Origin: UBA10649 sp965227045
Lineage (GTDB): Bacteria > Actinomycetota > Actinomycetes > S36-B12
DNA: 64,000 nt
NCBI GenBank assembly: GCA_965227045.1
Contig: OZ245718.1
Coordinates: forward strand, 2,046,001 to 2,110,000
Reading direction: 5' to 3'
Under the pieces are notes generated by a model. The model was not told the DNA's origin, did no database searches, and saw only the letters and a program-made list of their open reading frames with translations. This document shows, piece after piece, positions 17,318-26,028 of this stretch. A program made the translations under genes and the position numbers. Each line of letters begins with the position of its first letter. Within the stretch, counting starts at the first letter, position 1.

Positions 17318-18759
17318 ACAACCCCAACATTCGCGCGGAAGTCGGCGTGACCGGCATGGCGACCATGGGAAGCAATCTGGCGCGGAACATTGCCCGGAAT
17401 GGCTACGCCGTTGCCATCCACAACCGGTCGCCAGAGCGAACACGCAGCGTCTTTGACGAGTTCGGACACGAGGGAACGTTCATTCCTACTGAGACGCTCG
17501 CAGATTTCGTCGCGGCGATTCAACGTCCGCGAAAGGTCATTGTCATGGTCCAGGCCGGGACGGCCACGGATGCAGTGATCGACGAACTGGTTCCCTTCTT
17601 GGACCATGGCGATGTCATTGTCGACGCAGGCAACGCCCACTTCCTAGATACCCGGCGGCGTGAGGCGACGCTGACCAGCGTGGGACTACGGTTCGTTGGC
17701 TGCGGCGTGTCGGGCGGGGAGGAAGGTGCGCTCCTCGGACCGTCAATCATGCCCGGCGGCACTGCTGACGCGTACGACCAGCTCCGCCCAATTCTCACGA
17801 ACATTGCGGCCAAGGTCGATGGCATCGCATGCTGCGAGCACGTTGGCCCGGACGGAGCCGGACACTTCGTGAAGATGGTTCACAACGGCATTGAGTACGC
17901 GGACATGCAGTTGATCGCCGAGGCCTACGACCTGCTGAAGAGCGCACTAGGTACCACCGCGTTGGAAATCGCGGACATCTTTGCCGAGTGGAACAAGGGG
18001 GACTTGGAGTCCTTCCTGATCGAGATCACAGCCGAGGTACTTGGCCATGTCGACGAGTTCTCCGGTAAGCCTCTAGTCGACGTCATTGTCGACACGGCAG
18101 AGCAGAAGGGCACAGGCCGGTGGACCGTGCAGTCCGCGCTGGATCTCGGGGTACCGGTGACTGGAATTGCGGAGGCAGCGTTTGCCCGGGCTCTGTCGGC
18201 GTCAGGTCCGCAGCGGCGAGCAGCAGTTAGTCGACTGGCATCACGAGTGACGCCGTTCAACGTGGTCGACCGGTCGGCATTCATCGACGATGTTCGTGCT
18301 GCGCTGTACGCATCCAAGGTGGTCGCGTACTCCCAGGGCTTCGATCAGCTCGCTGCCGCCGGAGCCCACTTCGGTTGGGGAATTGATCGAGGCTCTATGG
18401 CACGGATCTGGCGAGGCGGCTGCATCATCCGTGCCCGCTTCCTGGAAAGGATCTCTGAAGCCTATGACCGAGACCCGTCACTTCCGCTGTTGCTGGCTGA
18501 TCCGTACTTCGCCGCAGCTGTGTCCGAAGACTTGCCGGCATGGCGACGAGTCGTCGCACAGGCTGCGCTGGGGGGAGTACCCGTCCCGGCACTCGCTTCA
18601 TCGCTGTCCTACTACGACGCGGTTCGCGCGGAGCGCCTGCCTGCAAGCCTCATCCAGGCACAGCGAGACTTCTTCGGCGCCCATACCTTCGAACGCGTGG
18701 ACCGAACTGGCAGCTTCCACGTTCGATGGTCATCGGATCGTCAGCAGGTCCTCTGCTGA
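17314..18759 (+). CDS. gnd: 6-phosphogluconate dehydrogenase, decarboxylating
   Basis: A 481-residue enzyme oxidising and decarboxylating 6-phosphogluconate to ribulose-5-phosphate in the pentose phosphate pathway. It has the Rossmann start GVTGMATMGSNLARNIARNGY, the substrate segment GCGVSGGEEGALLGPSIMPGG, the catalytic FVKMVHNGIEYADMQLIAEAYDLLK and the C-terminal QAQRDFFGAHTFERVDRTG tail typical of long-form Gnd. GVTGMATMG replaces the usual GLAVMG start, a mild divergence. It overlaps the kinase stop, so the two are translationally coupled. Confidence 0.95.
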   Translation: MNNPNIRAEVGVTGMATMGSNLARNIARNGYAVAIHNRSPERTRSVFDEFGHEGTFIPTETLADFVAAIQRPRKVIVMVQAGTATDAVIDELVPFLDHGDVIVDAGNAHFLDTRRREATLTSVGLRFVGCGVSGGEEGALLGPSIMPGGTADAYDQLRPILTNIAAKVDGIACCEHVGPDGAGHFVKMVHNGIEYADMQLIAEAYDLLKSALGTTALEIADIFAEWNKGDLESFLIEITAEVLGHVDEFSGKPLVDVIVDTAEQKGTGRWTVQSALDLGVPVTGIAEAAFARALSASGPQRRAAVSRLASRVTPFNVVDRSAFIDDVRAALYASKVVAYSQGFDQLAAAGAHFGWGIDRGSMARIWRGGCIIRARFLERISEAYDRDPSLPLLLADPYFAAAVSEDLPAWRRVVAQAALGGVPVPALASSLSYYDAVRAERLPASLIQAQRDFFGAHTFERVDRTGSFHVRWSSDRQQVLC

Positions 18760-18866
18760 TCGCGACTCATCGTCATGATCTGGTGAGGAAGAACGCATCC
18801 TGCCCGTAGAGCGGCGGACCCACGTGACCGAACCACGATGAAACAGGCGGCCGCCGGCCAGGCCGG

Positions 18867-19187
18867 TTACAGCTGATCGAGAAACGCCGCGATCGCGCCT
18901 TCGGCCGCGCCTAGCAGTGTCGCGCTATTGCCGAGCTGCGCGGGAACCAAGTCAACCGGATGAGACGTGAGTGCGGGCCGGTGGTACGCAATAGCCAACT
19001 GAATCTCTGGCGCCGCGTACCGCAGGAGGTCAGCGAAGAGGCCGTCGAGAAGAATCCGGATCGAACCGAACAGTGCCAGCAGAGTCGCGGCTCCGGCCGA
19101 GAACGCGGGCGCGAGTTCCATGATCGCGGCTCGGGCGTCGGGGTCGCCGTTGTCGGCTCGGGCCACCAGTGCGGCGAGGGCCTCGGC
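18867..19187 (-). pseudogene. ROK-family regulator, C-terminal remnant (left arm of inverted repeat)
   Basis: The minus strand encodes about 107 residues matching the end of a ROK (NagC/XylR-like) repressor: ALVARADNGDPDARAAIMEL, then ATLLALFGSIRILLDGLFADLL, then a PAQLGNSATLLGAAEGAIA tail and stop. The N-terminal DNA-binding and sugar-binding parts, about 270 residues, are missing. Upstream of the preserved segment the frame runs into the mirror-image copy, so the gene is truncated at the repeat centre. It cannot be a working regulator as it stands. Confidence 0.75.
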
Positions 19188-19481
19188 GCACTGGTGGCCC
19201 GAGCCGACAACGGCGACCCCGACGCCCGAGCCGCGATCATGGAACTCGTCGCGCCCATGGGAGCCGGAATCGCTACCTTGCTCTCCATCTTTGACGCAGA
19301 GCAAACCATTCTCGAAGGACTGTTCGCGACAGTGCTGAGAAATTTCAGTGTGGAGCTCCACGCTGCTATCGATGAATGTCGGCCGGCTCGGACTGGTGGC
19401 CCAGCGCTGCTCGTTCCCGCGCAGCTCGGCAATAGCGCGACACTGCTGGGCGCGGCCGAAGGCGCGATCGCGGCGTTTCTC
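18879..19481. repeat. Mosaic inverted repeat of two ROK tails
   Basis: Inner arms 19113-19172 and 19188-19247 are a perfect 60-bp inverted repeat around a 15-nt spacer. Outer arms 18879-18947 and 19413-19481 are 69 bp with one mismatch. The blocks between them (18948-19112 and 19248-19412) are both exactly 165 bp and clearly homologous as protein, about 40 % identical by my alignment, but diverged. Conserved ends with a diverged middle suggest gene conversion or repeated recombination between two paralogous ROK genes. Confidence 0.9.
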
Positions 19482-19538
19482 AGCCAGCTCGACCCCTACG
19501 TCGAGCGGGTCCGTGTTGCGGACTCCGTTTCTCGCTAG
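19188..19538 (+). pseudogene. ROK-family regulator, C-terminal remnant (right arm of inverted repeat)
   Basis: The plus strand encodes about 116 residues of a ROK C-terminus: ALVARADNGDPDARAAIMEL, GAGIATLLSIFDAEQTILEGLFATVL, then PAQLGNSATLLGAAEGAIA and a short tail DPYVERVRVADSVSR. It ends with a normal stop at 19538, but upstream it reads antisense into the left-arm copy, so no start, HTH or sugar-kinase fold precedes it. It differs from the left arm mainly in its middle 55 residues. Both tails probably derive from ROK genes that once controlled this sugar locus. Confidence 0.75.
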
Positions 19539-19644
19539 CTCCCGTCGCGTCGACCTGGCTTGGCTTCGATCGAGGGTCGCCGGGCTACGGTCTAGGAAGC
19601 AGAACGGCCTGAGACTTGTCTCGCTTAGCCGCTGCAGCACTGCT

Positions 19645-20529
19645 CTACTCGGCATCTGGCCGCGCTTCGGTTCGACGCCACCAACGCCTTCCCACTCGAT
19701 GCAGACCGACTGGCCGATCGCGGCTCGGCACCAACACCGTGAGACCGGGATACTCGCGTTCCACGGCCTCGACCACCCTGCTTGGGTGACCCAGGTTGTC
19801 AGGCATGAGGTCCCAATGCATCGGCACCAGTACCTCAGCTCCGGAGCCTCCGGCCAGGATCACCGCTTCGTCGCTAGTCATGTTGCCGACGATTCCTCGA
19901 GATTCGCGCTCAGCGTCTCGGCCATTGATCGGCAGCAGCACCACGTCCACGGACAGTCGCGCCAGCTCCTCCGCCAGACCGGGGTAGGCGAGGCAGTCGC
20001 CAGAGTGGTAGATCCTGGTCCCCGCGAGCTCCATCACGTAGCCCAGGAACCTCACCAGTCCCCCGCTCAGAGCCTCGCCGGTGTTGTACGCATCTGCCAT
20101 CGCAACACCGTGATGGGCCGCGACTGGATCAACAACGAGCTGGCCGAGTTCGATCCGATGCCCTGGCTGCGCTGACACGATCTGGGCGACTGGGATTCCG
20201 AGATCGGCGAGTCGGCCGGCAACCGGCGTAGGAACCACCCAGATGGCCCCGGATCTCGACTCAGCGAATGCTCGCACTACATCGAGATCCAGGTGATCCC
20301 GGTGCTCATGGGTGACGAGCACAGCATCGACGAGAGTGGCCTCTTCAGATGGAAACGGAGGCGGAAAGCGGCGCGATCCGGTCGGCGTCAAATACGGATC
20401 GATCAGCAGCGACCGCTCCGCACACCTCAACAGGAAACCAGCCTGACCAAGCCACCACAGAAGGACGTCCCCGTCACCCAACTCGACCTCGAGCGCATTC
20501 GCGAACGACGGACCCTCGGCGATCTTCAC
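19645..20529 (-). CDS. UlaG-like metallo-beta-lactamase-fold hydrolase
   Basis: A 294-residue MBL-fold protein of the UlaG (L-ascorbate-6-phosphate lactonase) group. It shows VTHEHRDHLDLDV (HxHxDH-type metal site), the His of AAHHG, YHSGD and the UlaG-typical LLPINGRD, plus a later His in PMHWD. It probably opens a sugar-acid lactone or cleaves a phosphorylated sugar. The GTG at 20529 follows GGGAG at six bases; a longer frame to 20568 lacks a ribosome site. It is divergent from the gluconate-dehydrogenase-like gene. The exact substrate is unknown. Confidence 0.85.
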   Translation of the reverse strand: MKIAEGPSFANALEVELGDGDVLLWWLGQAGFLLRCAERSLLIDPYLTPTGSRRFPPPFPSEEATLVDAVLVTHEHRDHLDLDVVRAFAESRSGAIWVVPTPVAGRLADLGIPVAQIVSAQPGHRIELGQLVVDPVAAHHGVAMADAYNTGEALSGGLVRFLGYVMELAGTRIYHSGDCLAYPGLAEELARLSVDVVLLPINGRDAERESRGIVGNMTSDEAVILAGGSGAEVLVPMHWDLMPDNLGHPSRVVEAVEREYPGLTVLVPSRDRPVGLHRVGRRWWRRTEARPDAE

Positions 20530-20554
20530 TGAAAACTCCCAAAGTAGTTTTGTT

Positions 20555-20574
20555 ATCACCGGATACATTACCGG
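20555..20574. promoter_or_regulatory. Tandem half-sites in the UlaG-like/SDR divergent promoter
   Basis: ATCACCGG (20555-20562) and ATTACCGG (20567-20574) are direct repeats 12 bp apart, about one helical turn, in the short region between the divergent 20529 and 20663 genes. This spacing suits cooperative binding of a regulator. No partner protein is recognised. Confidence 0.35.
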
Positions 20575-20662
20575 CTATGGTTGGCATTGCCGCACCACTA
20601 TTTGCTAGATCGCGTTTGGAAGGGGCCTCTGCCGGGCTCTAAGAAGGGCTGGACTGTGTGCA

Positions 20663-21427
20663 ATGAAGCGCTTTGACTTGACTGGGCGCACAGCGCTTGT
20701 GACGGGATCCAGTCGAGGAATAGGCACGGCTCTTGCCGAAGCCCTCTTAGAAGCCGGAGCACGCGTCGTGGTTCATGGAAGTTCGGGCGAGGGCGCCGCC
20801 GAAACTGCGACGGACCTCAGCAGACGAACAGGCGGTGAGACGCTAGCGACCGCGTTCGACGTCACGGATCCGCAGGATGTTGACGCCGGCATCGAAAGGA
20901 TCGAGCACGCGTGGGGTGCGCTCGACATCCTGGTCAACAACGTCGGCATCCAGAGACGCGCTCCCCTGTTGGACTTCTCGGTGGACGACTGGAATGACCT
21001 CGTCGCGGCCAACTTGACTAGTGCTTTCCTCGTCACGAGACGAGTAGCACGAGCAATGGTCACGAGGCGGAGCGGCAAGATCATCAACATCGGATCGGTG
21101 CAGAGCCAATTGGCCCGGCCAGGGATTGCACCGTACGGGGCAACCAAAGGCGCCATCGTCATGCTGACAAAAGGCATGTGCGCGGATCTCGCACCGTTCG
21201 GGATCCAGGCGAACGCAATCTCTCCCGGCTACTTCGCGACAGAGCTCACAGCTGCTTTGGTCGCCGATCCCGAATTCACAGCCTGGGTTTCCAACCGCAC
21301 TCCGGCTGGCCGCTGGGGAGAGGTCGAGGACTTGGCGGGAGCGACCATCTTTCTCGCCTCAGCCGCTTCGGACTTCGTCAACGGTCAGGTTCTCTACGTC
21401 GATGGGGGAATGACGGCAGTGGTTTAG
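20663..21427 (+). CDS. SDR oxidoreductase, gluconate 5-dehydrogenase-like
   Basis: A 254-residue classical short-chain dehydrogenase. It has the cofactor motif TGSSRGIG (residues about 14-21), LVNNVGIQRRAPLLDF and the catalytic Ser...Tyr-x-x-x-Lys set in INIGSVQSQLARPGIAPYGATKGAI. GIQRR after the NNxG motif is typical of gluconate 5-dehydrogenases (IdnO/Gno), which interconvert gluconate and 5-ketogluconate. The nearby gluconokinase and Gnd support this. 2-Keto-3-deoxy-sugar-acid dehydrogenases look similar and are the main alternative. Confidence 0.88.
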   Translation: MKRFDLTGRTALVTGSSRGIGTALAEALLEAGARVVVHGSSGEGAAETATDLSRRTGGETLATAFDVTDPQDVDAGIERIEHAWGALDILVNNVGIQRRAPLLDFSVDDWNDLVAANLTSAFLVTRRVARAMVTRRSGKIINIGSVQSQLARPGIAPYGATKGAIVMLTKGMCADLAPFGIQANAISPGYFATELTAALVADPEFTAWVSNRTPAGRWGEVEDLAGATIFLASAASDFVNGQVLYVDGGMTAVV

Positions 21428-21492
21428 AGCGCCATCCTCCACCCAAGCGCTGAGTGCAGTGAAAGGCGGAAGGCCCTGAAGGCTGATCCGAA

Positions 21493-22383
21493 TCACAGGC
21501 GAAAGATGACAGCTGCGTTCTCGGACAGCACCTTCCGTTGGTCTTCTGCGTTGAAGCGCTCCGCGAGCCGCTGGCGATAGACGTTCATGATGACGTCGTA
21601 ACTGCTGAAGAGCCGATCCACCGGCCAGTTCGAGCCGAGGACGCATCGTTCCGGGCCAAAGACGTCCAGGGGCGTATCGATCCAGCGGCGCAGCGACTCC
21701 TTAGTAAAGCGAGGGTCCGTCATCGCCAGGCCCGAGACCTTGCAGGTGACGTTCGGGGCAAGTGCCAAGGTCCGCAGGCCCTCTGCCCAGTGCAGGAAGT
21801 ACTCGTCGTCTCTGCTCCGGGGAAAGCCGACGTGGTCGAGGACCACGGTGAGGCCCGGATGACGGAGGGCGAGGTCGCGGGCCGCCGCCATGTTGGGCCA
21901 TTCGCAGTCGAGATCGAACACGAGGCTCCGCTCCGACATCAATTGCAGAGCCTTCTCGAAGGTCGAGACCAGCTCCCCGGACTCGAGGATGGACTCCGAT
22001 TGGAGGTCTCGAATGCCGACGAAGTATGGCGACTCGCAATGGCCGTCAAGCTGACGGAATGCGTCATCGCTGCCAAGTTCCACGTGACCGATGATGGTGA
22101 AGGGGACGGGCGCGTGCTCCCGCATCCTCGTCAGCCAAACGGTCTCGTTCACTGGGTCATCGGAGACGTTGCCAGCTTCAACGTGGACAAACGCGCTGAC
22201 GTCAGCGAAGCGTGCCTCCGCCCACAGGCTTTCGACGTCGTAGGTGAGGACCTTGATGGGATCAATGTTTCCCAGGATTGGGTGGATGGCATCCGGGGCG
22301 AGCCATGGCCAAGACATGCCCGAATCCGGGTTGTGCATGTTCCAGAAATGGACGTGTGTATCAATCACGGGATAACGGGACAT
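21493..22383 (-). CDS. Amidohydrolase family 2, probable sugar lactonase
   Basis: A 296-residue TIM-barrel metal hydrolase of the amidohydro_2 family. The N-terminal metal site is VIDTHVHFWN and the C-terminal signature is CVLGSNWPVDRLFSSYDV. This subgroup contains L-fuconolactonase, L-rhamnono-lactonase and 2-pyrone-4,6-dicarboxylate lactonase. With a fucose-dehydrogenase-like aldo/keto reductase, FAH protein and aldolase in the same locus, hydrolysis of a sugar lactone is the likely job, though substrate residues cannot be judged here. Confidence 0.85.
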   Translation of the reverse strand: MSRYPVIDTHVHFWNMHNPDSGMSWPWLAPDAIHPILGNIDPIKVLTYDVESLWAEARFADVSAFVHVEAGNVSDDPVNETVWLTRMREHAPVPFTIIGHVELGSDDAFRQLDGHCESPYFVGIRDLQSESILESGELVSTFEKALQLMSERSLVFDLDCEWPNMAAARDLALRHPGLTVVLDHVGFPRSRDDEYFLHWAEGLRTLALAPNVTCKVSGLAMTDPRFTKESLRRWIDTPLDVFGPERCVLGSNWPVDRLFSSYDVIMNVYRQRLAERFNAEDQRKVLSENAAVIFRL

Positions 22384-22460
22384 CGCTTGCCTCTCTCTTG
22401 CGACTCGATGGGATTTGGCGCGCTCGTGGACTACTCATAGGGAGCACCGCTCACAGCCCG

Positions 22461-24005
22461 TCATGATTCGGGCAGCGGCATCCGGCCTTGGAGGCGGTTA
22501 CGCAGTGCCGCGCTGTCGGCGTTGACTCCGTGGAGGTGAACGACCTTGCCGCGCTTCTCATACTTGAAGCGGACGGCGTCGAGCGTTGCGACGGTAGAGG
22601 CGTCCCAGATGTGTGCCGCGGTGAGGTCGATGACCACCCAAGCTGGATCGTGCGTGTAGTCGAACTGGTACACGAGGTCATTGCTCGAGGCGAAGAAGAG
22701 CTCGCCGTGGACCTGATAGGTGACCTTGGCGTCGTCATCGCTGAGGTCGCGGGTCATAGTGACGAGGTGGGCGACGCGTCGGGCGAAGAGCACGCTTGCG
22801 GTGAGGACTCCGCAGATGACGCCGATGGCGAGGTTGTGGGTAAGGATCGTGGCCAAGACGGTCACGATCATGACCGTGGATTCACTCTTGGGCATATGGG
22901 GCAGCGACTTCAGGCTGTGCCAGTCGAAGGTCGAGTAGGAGACGATGAACATCACGGCTACCAGCGCCGCCATGGGAATGATCGCGACGATGTCGCCTAG
23001 TGCCACCACCAAGATGAGTAGGAACACGCCAGCCAAGAACGTGGAAAGCCGCGTACGGGCGCCTGAAACCTTGACGTTGATCATGGTTTGGCCGATCATC
23101 GCGCAGCCGCCCATGCCGCCGAAGAAGCCTGTGACGATATTTGCAACTCCTTGACCCCACGACTCGCGGGTCTTGTTCGAGTGGGTGTCAGTGATGTCAT
23201 CGACAAGCTTGGCTGTCATCAGCGACTCCATTAACCCGACCAAAGCAATCGCCACGGCGAAGGGAGCAATGATCCGAAGTGTCTCGAGCGTGAACGGCAC
23301 GTCCGGCAGACCCAGCGTCGGGAGCCCGTCTGGCAGCTCACCCTGGTCGCCGACGTTGGGCACGTTCACTCCGAACGCTACCGTCGCGATGGTCAGGAGC
23401 AAGACAGCGATCAACGGTGCCGGGATGATCGTGAAGTATCGCGGAACGACGAGCATGATGAGCAGGCCGATCGCGACCATCGGATACACGATTGGCGGTA
23501 CATCGACCAGATACGGCAACTGCGCGCTGAAGATCAGGATCGCCAAAGCGTTTACGAAGCCGACCATGACGCTTCGCGGGACGAACCTCATCAACCGCGC
23601 GACCCCGGCAGCGGCAAGCAGTATCTGAAGGACACCTCCCAAGATGACCGCGCCGATCAGGAAGTTCAGGCCGTAGTCGCGGGCCAGCGGCGCGACCACA
23701 AGTGCAATCGCCCCGGTGGCGGCTGAGATCATGGCCGGGCGCCCACCCGTAAAGGAGATCGTCACGGCCATCGTGAACGACGCGAACAGGCCAACGCGGG
23801 GATCCACTCCAGCGAGGATCGAGAACGAGATCGCCTCAGGAATCAGAGCGATGGCGACGATTAGCGCAGCGAGGACCTCGGTGCGGAACACGTGAGGGTC
23901 AAGCCACGCGGGGCGGGCGCCGTGGATCCTAGGCGGGACGAAGAACACAGAGACTCCAAGTCGAAGGCGGGACAGCAACCGAAAGTGCGTCGGGGTTCTG
24001 GTCAA
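22461..24005 (-). CDS. SulP family anion transporter with C-terminal STAS domain
   Basis: A 514-residue SulP transporter: a membrane core of about 10-14 helices (residues about 40-400; IVAIALIPEAISFSILAGVDPRVGLFASF is the family's first motif) and a cytoplasmic STAS domain (residues about 415-510). The frame begins with TTG overlapping the glycerate kinase stop (TTGA), so the two are translationally coupled. SulP members move sulfate, bicarbonate or dicarboxylates. Coupling to glycerate kinase suggests an organic acid such as glycerate or a sugar acid, which is inference. The first 30 residues are uncertain. Confidence 0.88.
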   Translation of the reverse strand: MTRTPTHFRLLSRLRLGVSVFFVPPRIHGARPAWLDPHVFRTEVLAALIVAIALIPEAISFSILAGVDPRVGLFASFTMAVTISFTGGRPAMISAATGAIALVVAPLARDYGLNFLIGAVILGGVLQILLAAAGVARLMRFVPRSVMVGFVNALAILIFSAQLPYLVDVPPIVYPMVAIGLLIMLVVPRYFTIIPAPLIAVLLLTIATVAFGVNVPNVGDQGELPDGLPTLGLPDVPFTLETLRIIAPFAVAIALVGLMESLMTAKLVDDITDTHSNKTRESWGQGVANIVTGFFGGMGGCAMIGQTMINVKVSGARTRLSTFLAGVFLLILVVALGDIVAIIPMAALVAVMFIVSYSTFDWHSLKSLPHMPKSESTVMIVTVLATILTHNLAIGVICGVLTASVLFARRVAHLVTMTRDLSDDDAKVTYQVHGELFFASSNDLVYQFDYTHDPAWVVIDLTAAHIWDASTVATLDAVRFKYEKRGKVVHLHGVNADSAALRNRLQGRMPLPES

Positions 24006-25084
24006 CTCAGAGCCGATTGCGCAAGCCGGGATCCCGCGATGCGGCAGTACGACATCGGGTCTGCGATGGACAGCTCGGCTGCGCCCGCGATGGAAGTCAG
24101 GTCCTGCGTCTGGTGGTAGTCGCTTGCATCTGCCACCACTTCGCCGGCGACCAACGCAGTGGGCTTGCCGAGGCTGCTAGCTAGGGATCGGACATACGCG
24201 GGCACCTTCCCGAGCCGTGACTGTCCGTCGTAGCGGCCCTCCCCGGTAATTACGTAGTCAGCGGCGGCGAGCTGCGGAGAAAGGTGAACGATGCCAGCGA
24301 TTCGCTCTGCACCGGACGCTAGTTCCGCCCCCCATGCCAGGAGTGCGTATCCGGTACCGCCAGCGGCACCAGCTCCTGGCGTGTCCGGGTCATGCGCTAG
24401 CTGTCGTCCTAGCCGACCTAATCCCGAGTCGAGTCGTCGAACCTGATCGGGGGTGGCGCCCTTCTGTGGAGAGAACACCTCGGCAGCGCCGAGCGGCCCG
24501 AACAGGGGAGCATCAACATCGCTGAGCACCTGAACGCCCCCAGGGGGCCGTTGCCTCATTTGAGAGATGTCAACGTGGGCGAGATCAGTGAGGCCTCGGC
24601 CTCCGTCGGACACCTCGTCACCGTTCGAGTCGAGAAAGTGCGCGCCCAACTCTCGCAGCATGCCTGTTCCGCCATCTGTCGCGCTACTGCCTCCGATGGC
24701 GAGCAGCAGCCGCTTTGCGCCGGCGTCCAGTGCAGCCACGATCGACAGGCCGAATCCACGGGTATGCGTGTCCATTGGACGCGACCGGTCGGTTAGTTGC
24801 AGGCCGCAAGTCTGCGCAAGCTCGACCACGGCCGTGTTGTCATCCAGCATGAGGAAACTCGCATGTACCGGGCGGCCCTCAGGCCCCGGCGCCACAAGGT
24901 AGTGCCGAACTGCAGGTATCGCTGCAGCAATCGCGTCAAGAGTGCCTTCGCCTCCGTCAGCCATGGGGACACATGCGACCTCGTCGCTGGGGCGGGTCTC
25001 AGCCCACCCTTCGGCAATCGCGGTCGCCACATCCGACGCCGACGCGGAGCCCTTAAACGAGTCCGGTGCAATGACGACCCTCAT
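24002..25084 (-). CDS. Glycerate kinase (GarK/GlxK family)
   Basis: A 360-residue type I glycerate kinase phosphorylating D-glycerate. The start RVVIAPDSFKGSASASDVATAI and MADGGEGTLDAI are the family's N-terminal motifs, followed by AIGGSSATDGGTGMLRELGA and GAAGGTGYALLAWGAEL. The ATG has GGAGGAGGAG upstream. It lies downstream of an HpaI-type aldolase and two 2-hydroxyacid dehydrogenases: aldolase yields an aldehyde, a reductase can form glycerate from tartronate semialdehyde or hydroxypyruvate, and this kinase sends it to glycolysis. Confidence 0.93.
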   Translation of the reverse strand: MRVVIAPDSFKGSASASDVATAIAEGWAETRPSDEVACVPMADGGEGTLDAIAAAIPAVRHYLVAPGPEGRPVHASFLMLDDNTAVVELAQTCGLQLTDRSRPMDTHTRGFGLSIVAALDAGAKRLLLAIGGSSATDGGTGMLRELGAHFLDSNGDEVSDGGRGLTDLAHVDISQMRQRPPGGVQVLSDVDAPLFGPLGAAEVFSPQKGATPDQVRRLDSGLGRLGRQLAHDPDTPGAGAAGGTGYALLAWGAELASGAERIAGIVHLSPQLAAADYVITGEGRYDGQSRLGKVPAYVRSLASSLGKPTALVAGEVVADASDYHQTQDLTSIAGAAELSIADPMSYCRIAGSRLAQSALS

Positions 25085-25209
25085 CGGCTCCTCCTCCTCC
25101 GTCGATCGTGCGGCGAACCGACCCTCGTCGCTCTCCCAGGTGGTGGGTGCGTATCGAAAGGCGGTAGCCAGCCCGATTCAGGTTCCTCACTTTGCAGAAG
25201 GTGACCTGG

Positions 25210-26010
25210 TTAGAAGTACTGGCCTCCAGACTCGACGTGCGATCCCGTCCCCTCCTCGGCAAAGACGCTGGTGACGATGTTTGTAGCCGTCAGCCGGATG
25301 AATGCCGCGTCCGAAGCGACCGTGAACATCTTGTATCCGTGCCGTCGCCAGCGGCGAACGGTGTCGATTGTGTCGCAGTGAATACCCGCGACAACGTCGT
25401 GCCGCTGGCAGGCTTCGACGATACGGAGGATCAGTTCCTCATGCCGCGGGTCGGTGACGTTGAGTGTCGGACTCATGCCGTGACTAAGGCCTAGGTCCGC
25501 CGGACCGACGTAGACCCCGTCGACCCCGTCGACCGACAAGATCTCGTCTAAGTTTTCCATGGCGCCCGGCGTCTCGATCATCGGAATGACGAGCGTGCGG
25601 CGGTTCGCGTTAGCCGCGGTGTAGTCGTCAACACCGAGAGCTGCTCGGATCGGTCCCCACGACCGGATTCCGAGCGGCGGATACTTCGCCCAGTTGACGG
25701 CCTGACGGGCGTCGTCGGCACTGGAGACCATGGGAACGACGATTCCTTGGGCGCCTGCGTCGAGGGCCTTCATGATGTGGTCAGGCTTGTTCCACGCCAC
25801 CCGCACTATGGTCGGGGTATCGCTGATGGCGACGGTGGCCAGCATTGTCGCCATCGCGTCGGGGCCGATGAGTCCGTGCTGGGTATCGATGCATACCCAG
25901 TCGAAACCGGCCCGCCCCATCAACTCTGAGGAGAACGCGCTGGGGACAGTGCACCAGCCACCGATGCTCGGCCGACCGGTCTCCCACACTTCGCGCAATG
26001 ACTTCGACAT
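25210..26010 (-). CDS. HpcH/HpaI family aldolase
   Basis: A 266-residue class II metal-dependent pyruvate aldolase. It shows FDWVCIDTQHGLIG (catalytic His), the Arg and metal region TIVRVAWNKPDHIMKALDAGAQGIVVPMV, and the metal ligands in LVIPMIETPGAMENLDEIL and VGPADLGLSHG. Family members split 2-keto-3-deoxy sugar acids (GarL, RhmA) or 4-hydroxy-2-oxoheptanedioate (HpaI). Here a 2-keto-3-deoxy sugar acid is favoured because of the following glycerate kinase. The ATG at 26010 has GGAGAG upstream; the frame extends six codons to a TTG. Confidence 0.9.
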   Translation of the reverse strand: MSKSLREVWETGRPSIGGWCTVPSAFSSELMGRAGFDWVCIDTQHGLIGPDAMATMLATVAISDTPTIVRVAWNKPDHIMKALDAGAQGIVVPMVSSADDARQAVNWAKYPPLGIRSWGPIRAALGVDDYTAANANRRTLVIPMIETPGAMENLDEILSVDGVDGVYVGPADLGLSHGMSPTLNVTDPRHEELILRIVEACQRHDVVAGIHCDTIDTVRRWRRHGYKMFTVASDAAFIRLTATNIVTSVFAEEGTGSHVESGGQYF

Positions 26011-26028
26011 GCTCTCTCCAATTGTCAA

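Noticed and set aside
18960..19538. A 192-residue protein starting in the left arm of the ROK inverted repeat
   Set aside because: Its first 80 residues read the antisense of the mirror copy; only the C-terminal ROK part is real coding sequence, so a pseudogene fragment is the better call.
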